Origin: Melieria omissa
Taxonomy: Eukaryota > Arthropoda > Insecta > Diptera > Ulidiidae
NCBI GenBank assembly: GCA_963971225.1
Contig: OZ020269.1
Coordinates: 109,377,486-109,441,485 of the forward strand
Direction of reading: 5' to 3'
Length of the DNA stretch: 64,000 bases
A program made the translations under genes and the position numbers. Of the stretch, positions 14,806 through 26,200 are shown in pieces. Under the pieces are notes generated by a model, which worked only from the letters and a program-made list of their open reading frames with translations, made no database searches and was not told the origin of the DNA. The first letter of the stretch is position 1, and each line of letters begins with the position of its first letter.

Positions 14806-15052
14806 CTGTGGTCAAAAGCAATAACCGCCTAAGTCGAAAATTGCTGTTTCGAGCAATTTCGTTTTAAAGTTTTAGCGCGTAGTGTGTTCGTTATGGGAAT
14901 GCGAATAAGTTTTTATTAACAACTTTTTTTATTTTAAAGTTACAAACTCCCCGATTTTACACAAACGTAGAGCACAGTCAAGGGAACATGGTGGCATCCA
15001 TAACTTAATTTCATCTTAAGTCGACTTAAGCGGTTATTGCTTTTGACTACAG
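14806..15052. mobile_element. MITE with about 31-bp terminal inverted repeats, copy 1
   Basis: The left end CTGTGGTCAAAAGCAATA and the right end (reverse complement beginning CTGTAGTCAAAAGCAATA) pair over about 31 bases with two mismatches. A 4-bp AAAT sits on each side and may be the target duplication. There is no transposase ORF. A truncated copy in the opposite orientation is at 62987-63177. I cannot assign the superfamily. Confidence 0.75.
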
Positions 15053-16238
15053 AAATATTGTTGGTATGATCCGGAAATAGTATATACGTGTAAGACAAAA
15101 AACCAAAAAATCTATTTCTCCTAAATGCCCGGTATAGGTATGTAATTATTCCACCACTTTCAACACTACCTTTCTGCATTTACATTTTGCCATTAATTTT
15201 TAAATTTCCAGTAACTTTTAGTGAGCTCCTACTTTAGTGTCCCACTACTGCGAGCGGTCAGCAACTGCGCAGCTCAGTACAGTTCATATGCTCGGTCGCC
15301 ACGGTACGACACGCTGCTGCACAGAGATCACGAGTACGGCGCACATATTTTGCGGTTGCGGTGGAATAATATTTAGGATTCATTTGACCACATTTAAATT
15401 TCATGGTAATATTTGTTTTAACGCCAACCACAAATGTCCAGAACGTAAGTGCTGTTGCAATCAAACGCTTGATATCCGTTGCGACTGAACTCCACATGCA
15501 ATTTGCATTCAATGGACTATCAAACGTGCACGCCCTATGGACGAAAGTTGCGTTGGTTTAATTTAGAAGCCAACCTCACTCTGAGGTTGTGAGTAGTGTG
15601 GCTTAGCGCACTGTGTAGCTGCAAAGTAAGGTTTGTGATTACAAAATTGCGACCAGCCATGAAAATTATGTTTTCATTATTTTCGCTGCACTCCCTCATT
15701 GACCGATAAGCAGCAATTTGCTTTGAGCATTCCTCCAACGAAACAGCCGCAAGTCAACGAAAAATGATTAACGAATGTTTTATCAATTCTTCTGCTACTC
15801 GCATGAGGTTATCAACAACACTGAATCATTGCACGCCACGACTTTGTTGACTCGCTATTCTGCTGTCACCGCTGAAACTCACAGCATCTCAGCACAGTCC
15901 AACAGTCCCGCAGTCTTTCGATCTACCGGTGCGTGCAAATTCAAAAATAAACTAAGGAAAACTCCGCAAACAAAAAATAACAACGAAATACTCTTGTACA
16001 TTTTTCGCGCGTAATTTTTCTAGGAAAGATAGTGTCGATTTGAGTCTATTTTTAACAAAAGTGAAACAGGTGCTCAACGCCATCAACAGCGCATACAAAA
16101 ACAGCGCACTTGGTGCCACTGCTATCCTCTTGCAATGGCAAAGCCACATTAGCGATTTGGGTGCAAGACTGTCTGCTTTCCGAAAGCAATACATTTCTGT
16201 ATTTGAGCAAGGGAAATACTAATGTATGTGGCGACACA
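15053..16238. other. No gene recognised; upstream region of the Gr-like gene
   Basis: Ordinary AT-rich sequence without exons I can support. Its right end must contain the 5' UTR and promoter of the receptor gene that starts at 16239. I could not single out a TATA box or initiator. Confidence 0.4.
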
Positions 16239-19200
16239 ATGCCTACCACCCTAAACGACACTCAAAATAATGCCAAAAAGGAACATGATGCAGAAAAGTT
16301 CGATGGCAGAAGCGGTGCCGATAGCAGAGACGATCAGGACGCTACATGTCACGACTGCAGTCACAAATTCATCGGAGAAAGCAGTCGCATGCACAACGAG
16401 AACAGCTCGGGACACTGCAACCTCTCAAATTGCAGCAGAGCAACCGGTATAGATGGCGGAGGCGACACAGAACGTTTATTTTCCACAGAACAGATAATGG
16501 CACCGTTCTCGCGACAAACAACAGTGGACTCTTCGTTGCTTGGCGATAGCATGACAGAGATTGTTGTAAGTACAAATCATAACTTTAGCACACGAACTCG
16601 TACCACACGAAAATTGGTTTGTCCAGTTTCCGACGGGAGATTTTATTTATTTTTTTTATATGTTCATACATACGTGTATATGTGATGGGTGTGATTAAGA
16701 ATTTTTCTGTGTTTCTGTGTTATTATGTGTAGCAGATTCCAATTAAATTAAATCCTAAATGATTAATAAAAAAGATAATAAAAGAGCATTTCCGAATATG
16801 AAAGAGGTAACTGATAGACCTTTTGATTTTCTTTTCTTGTCGAAAAATGTTCTGTGATTCATTTGTGTATGTAGTTACAAAAGCATGTAATACGAAAAAG
16901 TTACAAGATCAAAACGGCCTTACAAAGATAAAAACAACTGCCTTCAGTCAAATTGGCATTGGCAACAGATACATTTTGCAAATGATAAAGCGAAGCAAAT
17001 GGGAAGCAAATGTTATACCTTCCGTTTAACTAAATGGAAGAATCTTCAGTTTCAAGAGAAGAGTACATGCTTAAACATAATTGATAGCGATCTTCCAAGT
17101 GTTTTTTCCCCCTGATCGCGTGATTTTTTTCTTGCCATTTTATATGTATCGCAACGATATTAATGCCATTTTTTTTGTTTCATAAATCGATTAAATGTGT
17201 CGCAGGTCGAGGATTTACAGAATGACAGTGAACCAACATCAGCTTTACTCGGATACTGCCAACGCAAGGTTCGTAAATGCCACAAAGTCTGAGTGAGTTT
17301 AAAAATTTTTGCCTGTTTTTCCTTAGACCCCGAAACTACTTGACTGATTAATCTAAAATTTTGACACAATGGGTGGTATAACCGGGACAACGTCCGTAAA
17401 ACTCAAATTTGTAGTATAAAATATCTTAGAAATAACAAGTCCTACAGCATTTAAATTTGGCATAGCGCTACAGTACAATTTCTTAGCCATTAGACGTTGG
17501 ACGTGGCACTTTTCAAGCAACCAAAAATCCGAATCGGTTCGGAAATGGATTTGATTCCGACCGTCGGTGTTCTACATTCCGATTATCGGAAATATTTTAA
17601 GTCCGAACGAATTTGGATCGGAAATTTGGTATTCTGCATTTCGATTGCCGGAAATTGTTGTCAAAAATATTCCGTTAAACAAAACGCTGGTGGAATTGAA
17701 ATCGGAAAGCAGCAAAACGAAAACAAACAACGAAAATGTAAGCAAATCAATTAAACATCGTGTTAAATAAAACTAATAAATTAATTTTTAATCAGGGGAA
17801 AGCATAAGACTGCTGACCAGAGCAAAACGCTCTTGGATTTTATGGAGGAGAATGCGGACATCGCGAAAGGTGTAACAGAGTGAAAAAAGGAGAGAAGTAA
17901 ATTAAATCAATTCATTTTATAAAATTTTGTTTAATCATAGACCTTGATTGATTGGAAAAGTGAGTTAAGAAGGAAGCTGGAGCATAATAGAAGATAAGCT
18001 TTAGCGACTGGCGATGGTCCTTTCCGAAATGGAAGAGACCTGGTTGCCCTTTCAATCTTTTCTAATGGAGCACTGCCGAAGAGAAGATTTCACTTCGACC
18101 AAGATCATGTTGAATGCTGCTTTAAGGCGGTACTGAGCAATAAACCTTAAACAGAAAATTTTGAACATAACTGAAATAACTTGTACTAGTTACAAAAAAT
18201 CTGGCAATTCCATCGGATTGCTGTGGTCTTGCAAAATTCTGCGCTTCACTTTTTCAACGGCGGACTGCTCGTTCTCAAGCAATACTGCCAATAAAATAAC
18301 CGAACTCATTTAATAAAATAAAAAATTTCACAAAATTTTACAATTGACTTTTTCATTTGAAGATTTCAAGCAAACAGGTGATTGAAGGTTTGTTTAACAC
18401 GTTCACGCACGTTCGGATTCGAAATAAACTTCGAATGTAAGAATTCCGTTCGGATTACAGAACAGATCTACAAATCAGAATCGGATTTAATTTCGATATG
18501 AATCCGATTCCGATTCGGATTCTGGAACAGGGCTGAATATAAATAGGCATACGTATCAAAATAGTGGTTTTGGTAAAAGCATTCAATATAAATAATATTT
18601 TTCTTCAATATGATTTCGTGATGTAGTAACGCACATTGGGTATACGCTAACATACATACATTAATTTAGTTCCTTACAAAATATTTTTAATCTCGAAAAA
18701 GTTCCGGGTTCCCGGGATTTAGATTTTCAGTCCTGAAAATCTCGGGATTGTAAAACTGGTCCAGGATTGCAATGCTTAGTATGTTCCTTATGTATATGCA
18801 ACCTAATCATTTATCTATTTATTCATTCACTGGGCCTTCCATCCGTTATATGGTGTAGTATAGTAAAGTGACTGAGATATCGTGTTTCTTAACCCTCTAG
18901 TTCCCAAGTTTTTAATCTTGTTAACAAAATTACCAGTGATAGTTTTGGAGTGCCAAAGTAATGTTTGTTCGGGGAAAAAAATATCATGTCCATAGGAGGC
19001 GTGGTAGAGGGTGTAGAAAGTAGAATGCCTACAGGCCTGCTTGGGAAACAAAGCCAAAAAAATCCCATATGAAATTTTTTTTTGTAATTAATTTAAATTT
19101 AAAAAAAATTTTTTTAACCTTCACTCTGTGCTTGGGGTATACAGTTCCCCACGACGACATAAAACATGAAATTGTAAAGGTTTTTAATTCTAAACGATAT

Positions 19201-19594
19201 ATTTATACTTATATCATTGGAAAGGTATTGATGAGAAGAATCTAAAAACATAAACAAATATTTTAGTTCAAGTATGATTAGGCAGATATAGCCAAAAATA
19301 GCACACAAACTGTTTGTTGTGCTTTGGGGAATAAATGACCCCGTTTCTTTTACCAATACATTTTGTATGCAAAACTTATCCAAGTTCTGAACCACTCAAG
19401 TTCTAAATCACGAGCAGACTCACCGGTGGAATAACAGATTCAAAGACGGCGTGCACATAAATAACATAAAAATACTAATACAAAAAAACCAACAAAAACA
19501 ACATTAATAATATGTCATATTATAATGATAATATAATTATTTCCCAAAAAACTATTATTTTACTCATTCCCATACAAACTATATTGGTTCAAAA

Positions 19595-19629
<35 letters not shown>

Positions 19630-21579
19630 GGCGAGGGGTAATGTGTCGTTGGGTAGTTTATACACTGCTTTTGGGGGGTGTATAAACTAGGAAACCTAAA
19701 CAAATCGGTATATATATATAAGGCGGTTCTTATGTAAGCGGTTCTTATGAGAGTGTAACAACTTTTTTTTCTCAAAGAATACATTAACAGCTACTCACCA
19801 ATAATTTTTTTAGTTTTATTGAGGCTCGCAATTTATTTAAAAAAATTGTTGTTTCTCACACAATTTCAAAAATAATTATTTGCTTACAACTTCAACTTTG
19901 TCTTTCAATTGTTGTGCATGTGGCAGCGTTAACTGACTCCATTTATTTTATAAAATGGAGATTCCCCTTTCCATACGTGTAAAATCAGCTAGAAAAATCA
20001 AAAGGTGTAATTTACAGAATTTTTTAAGCTTAGGATGTCTACAGACCTTCTTGGGAACTAGAACAAAACAAAGTTAAACAAAAAAATCTTATAAATGGGA
20101 GCATTGAAATAAGGCTCAGAAAAGAAGCGTACCGTGGGAAATATATGTCGGTGAAAGTAGACTGATTTACTTTAACTAATTCTTTAATTTAATTATTTTT
20201 TTTAACCACAGTTCTTGCGTCCATTTGTTATAATATTGACGCTGATTGGCCTTAATCCCATCTCAACGGACACATCGATCTGCCGTGCCTGCTTCAGCTT
20301 TTCTCACGCATTCCTTATTCTTACGATGCTCTTATCTGGTTACTTTTTGCAATATTTATGCGCATATCGGTAAATAATTATTTCCCATCCTCAAATCCAC
20401 TTATATTTTTATGTATACTTTTTCATTTTATTGTTTTTTTCTGTGCAATTGAAGAGGTGACCGTGGCTTTGCTAATTATTATGAAAATTCTTATCAAGAA
20501 TCCAAAGTCAATGCCTCGCATGCAGTTGGTGAATTGGTGTTTGGCCATTTAATTCCCAATGCTCTACATATGAGTGGATTCGTATCGGCTGTAATTGTGT
20601 TCAAAATTTTGGATCAGGAGCAGCTTCAGAATCTAATCGAACGGGTATTCCTATCATCAATGAAGCCACGACGCCTTTGTCGGGTACTATGGCTATATAT
20701 TTTGTGTGGCTCTGTAATTCTATGCTTTTTATTCGGAAACGCAATACCTCCTATATTGACACAAGATCGAATTGTGCAAGAAACATGGGTGACCAAAATA
20801 CTGGCAAACTGGCAGTTAACTATAAAGGTGTGTAAACTGAGACTGATGTCACGCACGCAACGTATTTTGATAAATGTTGTTTCCTCAGATTACTCTATTG
20901 ACCACTACATTTTTACAAGATTTAGTGGAAATCACGATTCTAGCCTGTTACTGCATTGAGTGCCACCTGTTGCACGTACATCTTGCTACGCTGTCACATA
21001 AACTGCTTATGCACTCTATTGAAACACTCGATTGGATGAGAGTAAGTAAATAATATAACAGTAGCATCAAAATTACCTGTTTGTATCCAGACTTATAAAC
21101 TTCCCACGTAGGAAGTGTTGGAGTTCCGAAAGCTGCTCAATCACCTCAACCAATGCATAGCCGTTCCCGTATGTTTATTCACAATTATGAATCTCACTTA
21201 TGCATTCGCCGGCTTGATTTACCTCTTCAGGAGCTTGGATTTTCCTAGCTCTGCAGTAAAGGGAGTCTACATGAACATTATTGAAGTCCTGTTATGGCTT
21301 TTCTTGGGGCTGGTGCCATTCTTTTTCGCTGCTTCTGTTACACGTGTCTGCAAAACAGCGCAGGCCAATGGACATCAAATACGCGTGCGCCCATTCGTTT
21401 ACCACAACACATCCGCAGACGATCTAAATTCAACACTTCTGTTTGCATCGTCTCTGAACATGTCAGCCAAGCTGTTCCGTATGCCGGTGGAACCCAATTA
21501 TCTATGCTTTGCATTATTGGCTGTTTCTCTTATAGTGTTCACGTTCGGTATGTGCCTAAACCCATCGTGGAGTGTATAG
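16239..21579 (+). CDS. Seven-transmembrane gustatory-receptor-like protein, 6 exons
   Basis: The coding exons are 16239-16565, 17206-17268, 20212-20369, 20455-20827, 20889-21041 and 21112-21579. All are joined by GT-AG introns in consistent phase and give 513 aa. Residues 1-130 are hydrophilic, Ser/Thr/Asp-rich and presumably cytosolic. From exon 3 a Gr-style segment (LRPFVIILTLIGLNP) is followed by about seven hydrophobic helices, the last being YLCFALLAVSLIVFTFGMCL. The layout fits the insect gustatory receptor/Gr-like superfamily, ligand-gated channels with an internal N-terminus. The canonical C-terminal TYxxxxxQF motif of Grs is absent, which favours a divergent Gr-like member. The ligand is unknown. 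The ATG at 16239 was chosen because it is the only ATG ahead of a long open stretch that ends at a strong donor (gtaagt). Exons 1-2 are joined to the receptor by phase and position only, so their link is less certain than exons 3-6. Confidence 0.65.
17505..18535 (+). mobile_element. Degraded Harbinger-like element with Myb/SANT-like ORF remains
   Basis: It lies in intron 2 of the Gr-like gene. AATCCGAATCGG near 17526 recurs inverted near 18520, and cgattccg-rich tracts fill both ends. Between them, reading frames at about 17798-17880 (TLLDFMEENADIAKG) and about 17945-18040 (DWKSELRRKL, then ATGDGPF after a stop) resemble the Myb/SANT-like DNA-binding protein that accompanies Harbinger transposases. 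They are interrupted by stop codons, so the element is dead. The boundaries are approximate. Confidence 0.5.
19595..19628. repeat. (ATT)n microsatellite
   Basis: About eleven uninterrupted att units in intron 2 of the Gr-like gene. Confidence 0.9.
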
Positions 21580-23278
21580 GTGTGGTCAGTGAAGAATTTT
21601 TTACACTTTTATTTATATGCTACCGCTTTACGCAATCACATAAATTAAAGAAATACACGAAATACGCGAAAACGACCAAACCGGCAAACTTTGATCATGA
21701 AGTTTACATTTGTCCTTTAACACTTGTAAATATGATGCATACTAGTGTTGCCAGAGGTTTTGTTCCCGAAATGCTATGACTTTCCACAGAACACCCTTCC
21801 ATCCCTTAACTCCCCCCCCCCAAATGACCATTTGCTACAAAATTGTGCACGGAATCCCCAAAATGAAATCCTATGTGTTATTTCTTAGAGCGACTCAATT
21901 TAATACCATCAGCATGCTGCACGGTTCAAGGAAACTTTTTCGCTACCGTTAATACATACCTCACAGTGACTGCAGATGTCGCTGGTGCTAACTTCATTGG
22001 TGATGATTGTGAATAGTTCCCCGAACGATGCAACCATGTTTCGTTTTTATGTCCACAATATTCTTTTGTTTTTTCGTGTCGCTTTTTTGTTTAGTTCGTA
22101 TTGCGTTGCTTCAGATTGTTGTGCCTTGCGTTGCGCGCAGCTGTGTGCGATTGTTTGTGTGATGAGGTTCAGTTCTAGCTGAAAGACGACGAAAACTCGA
22201 TGAAACGGAGTGAGAACACGATGAGGAAAATAGAAAATTAAGTGGACAATTAACTGAAATTCGGTGCGAAGTGCAAGAGCAGAAAATGAAAGTTATTAAA
22301 TCAATGAGATATTGTTAGAATTATATTCCGGATGGATTTCAGATATAGATAAACGAGCTTTAAGTGAACGGCGCTAAGCAAGGCGCTAATGGACATCAAA
22401 GGTGCAGAGAAAGGTGAGTACTGTATAATTTGCATATTGCAGGGCAAATTTAAGGATGATTGCATTGAAGACCTTGCATAGCCCAAACTTGGTACAGGAG
22501 TGAAAAGAAAGAAAAACTGAGACTGATTTGATGAGGCAGTGTGGCACAGGAAAAATCGTTACTGAGTGGCTCTTTGTTGTGATGAAATACAAAAAAAATA
22601 TTAATGCTCAACCAAATAAAGTACAAAAGACTACAACAACACCGAACTGTGTACGGTGTTTGTACCTACGAAAAGATATAGAAGTGCTTACTCCTATCCA
22701 AGGTAAATTTACTTTTGCAAATATATGAATGTGTAAATTTACCTTCACAAATTCGTAAATGTGCCTTTCTTTTACTAATTGAGGAATAATTGCGAGTTTT
22801 TGTCTGAAGAATATCTGACAATTGTCACCAAAATAATTTACACTTTCTCGGAGAGAGCAACGATTTTTGAGTAATTGTTATTGGTTCGATTGCCTTAATT
22901 TCTTGGTCGCTCGTTGCCCAAGATATGGTCCAAATAATCACATCTCAGAAGCTAAGCTATATAAAAACAGCATTTCACAAAAATACGTGCCTATGTCTAT
23001 ACAAGCAAATATGTCGAATATAAATGCATCTTTTTTCTACAGCCCAAACGTACGTATGCGAAAAAGCCGGCCATATATGTAGGAATCTCGTTCCATAATA
23101 ATAGTCAAACAACCTATCAACGAATGATCGAGGACAACAGTAAATATCACAATAGCAGTTTCAGCCACAAAAGAAAAAATACCAGTGTCGTAAAGTACAA
23201 AGAGAGAAAGTTAAGGACCAGGCACAGGCTGATTCGGAAATTGATTGTGTACATTGTCGAGCACACTCATAAAACAAC
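21580..23278 (+). other. Gr-like 3' region and ReepA 5' region
   Basis: No coding exon is certain here. A purine-rich stretch at about 22180-22413 ends in a good donor (gtgagt at 22414). It includes an ATG at 22389 that opens only eight codons before the donor, in a phase that does not fit the later ReepA exons. It is best read as a candidate ReepA 5' UTR exon. Confidence 0.35.
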
Positions 23279-26200
23279 ATGATCAGTGCAGTGCTTTCTC
23301 GTCTCATCATGTAAGTATGCCATTTTTGTCTTGTCATTTATGCAACCCCACCTAAGCGAATTCGCACCGTACTGTACCGCCGCATTATACAAAATATAAG
23401 GCAATGTGGTGTTTCACATATTAGGCGTTCTGTTATTATTGGAAACGCTAGTGAGTCCGGACTGTTCTCTATGTGCACTTTATTGTCATAACATCGTTTG
23501 GACGCGTGTCAATGACTCAAACGTTCGAGGTGAAATGCATTTTGTTGTTGTTAATACAGTTAGACATACCGATACTGTTGTACGGATTCAAGTCTATTCA
23601 AGACAAACTTGTCTCATATGTATTTGGCAATACCACGTTTTAACCACATTTTCGTTAATTAAAGTTTAATGTTTTTGTTAGTACATAATTCTATATAGGT
23701 TTGTGTGCATGTATGCACAATAGAAGCAGAGATGTTGGTTCATATAACTCCAAAACATTTTGACAAGCACTGCTGAAAACCAGATGTTAAAGTAACTTTT
23801 GAAGTCAGGTAACGACCAGAAATTAAATATGAAGTTTTACTAACAAAATGTATAAAATAAACAGATATTGTTTGTAAACCAATGTTATAGGAATATTCAA
23901 GCACTATGCCCTAATTAGGTTGCCAATTACCAAAATCGTGTAATACGCAGCGCCACTCCGTTACCAATCAGTCTTGTACCCTGCTCCGGAGCATGTTTAA
24001 CTTGCTCTTTCGTAGCAGCAAGCGGTCCGGAAAATATCTCGGCCAATTGCATGTTGTAGGTAAGCCTGCAGAATATTTTTAGTCCATTGAACGCATGAAT
24101 TTCGAAAATGTTTGTTGTGCTCGCTTTCGAAAATCCGCTCGTTGATCGTTGCTATTTTTAAATATGAGCGTGCGCCATCAGGTAGCGAGCGAGACAAGCA
24201 AATTTAGTTGAACTCCTTTCTATTGCGCACAAAATTAGGAACAAATCTCCTATTTTGCAATTCACTTTTTCTCAGTTTAGTCTGTCGAGTTCAATCATTC
24301 TTTTCGACCGCTTTTAAGTTCCATCAGCAACTACGGCAACAGTGAAATCTCTATTCAGGTTATGATTTAGTGCGACCAGCTGGTTGGTGCATTAAATCCA
24401 CAGTAGGCAAATGAGATTGACAACTGCTTAATATGAGCAATGATTGGAACAGCCACACTGGCGTGCCGTTGTCCCTGGCTGAGCAGGCGGCCTACCAGCA
24501 GAATCTGCCACAAAGGAAAGTCTGGGACACACACGACATTAATAACACTCATAAGCGTCGACGAGTCCATACCAATCGGGATTTACTGCTGTTGAGCAGA
24601 GAGCGCTCACTCATGGCACCGCAGGCCAACCGTCTCGTTTATCCTTACTTTATGTACCCATCCACTGCAGCTGCGTATAAAGTGGACAGCAAGTCAGCAA
24701 ATGAATCGATGAACTCCTTATCGGACGTTGTCGACTTCGATGATAATGAGGATAATGGTGTTCCAGCGATTGATGTGCATCCACACATTTATATGGGCAT
24801 CCACACTGAGAGCATCAGCGAACCGAAAGTTACAAATGCGGAGACTGTGGTACGCAAATTGACAACTTTCGGACGGTTTCTTGAGGCTGTACAGTGTTGG
24901 CCGCTGCCGCATCTTTCTTTCACCACGGCGTGCATCTGTGTGCTGCTGGCGATTTTCGTGTCGCCGCGTTCGTGCGCTCAAACTGTAATTTTTCCTGCTT
25001 TCAGACTGTCGTTCGGTACCCTGTATCCAGCATATGCATCCTACAAGGCTATGCGCACCAAAAATGTCAAAGAATATGTAAGTTCAAGTTCATTTGATGC
25101 TTCAGCAGTTTGATGCGAATAAACTTCGATGCTAATTGTGCTATACATGACAGGTGAAATGGATGATGTATTGGATCGTATACGCCTTCTTCACATGCAT
25201 CGAAACATTTACGGACATATTTCTTTCATGGTTCCCATTCTATTATGAAGTGAAGGTAATTATTGTCCTTTGGCTGCTCTCGCCTGCAACAAAAGGTAGC
25301 TCCATATTGTACAGGAAATTCGTGCATCCAATGCTCACTCGCAGAGAACAGGTAAATCGCATAAAAAAAAACTAAATGTAATAAAGTAGAAACTCCTTTT
25401 TATATTGCTCAGGAAATTGATGAATACCTTAACCAAGCCAAGGAGCGTGGTTATTCAGCCGTGCTACAACTCGGCTCAAAAGGCGTCAACTATGCAACCA
25501 ATGTCATCATGCAGACAGCACTAAAGGTAAATGCCTCTCCGCACAACATCAATTAAAATCGCCTAGACGTCGAGTGCTCCATCGTTAGCTGCATTTGCTT
25601 GCATTTGTTGCACCATTGCTCGCTCGCACATCATCATTTGTTCAGAGTGTAGAATTTTTTCATTTAATTGTTTACAACTGTTGCTGCTTTTTGTTGCTGT
25701 CCTAATTTTTAACAAAATCTATAATTCACTTGTTGGTTACGGGTGGCTAACCGACTAGCACTGCAGAGTATTTACTAAATAAAGCGGCGACCAACACTGT
25801 TTGCGGCATACGTCTTGAAGGCCTCCCGAACGCCAACTTTGCATATGTGCCACTACGGATCGAATATATCGAAATCATTTGTACTGCGTCAGACTATGAT
25901 GTATTTGCTATAATTTGTAAAAGGCTTTTATTAATAAATATTGTAATTTTTGGTTTCATGTTGTGTGAAATTACAATTGATGTATGCAGTGCAGCAATTA
26001 AGCCTAATTGTGCATCAGTATTTCTTTAAAACCACGATGCAGAATTTATGTATTTATTTTCTTAGGTCAAACAATTTTCTTTTCAAATTTTTCTTTCTTT
26101 TTATTTTTTCATTTCGGTTTCCAATCACGCACACATCGCTAAATAAACAACCAAACTATCTAACATTACACATTTGCACGATCGCGCGCATGTGCACTAA

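Noticed and set aside
18893..20078. Possible larger piggyBac-like element (TTAACCCTCTAGTTCCCAAG at 18889 and an inverted relative near 20050)
   Set aside because: The right end lacks a clean GGGTTAA and the interior shows no structure I can pair; too weak to list as an element.
22389..22413. ATG exon MDIKGAEK as ReepA first coding exon
   Set aside because: Its donor leaves phase 1, which does not fit the phase-2 acceptor at 25005; the exon 23279-23310 fits exactly.
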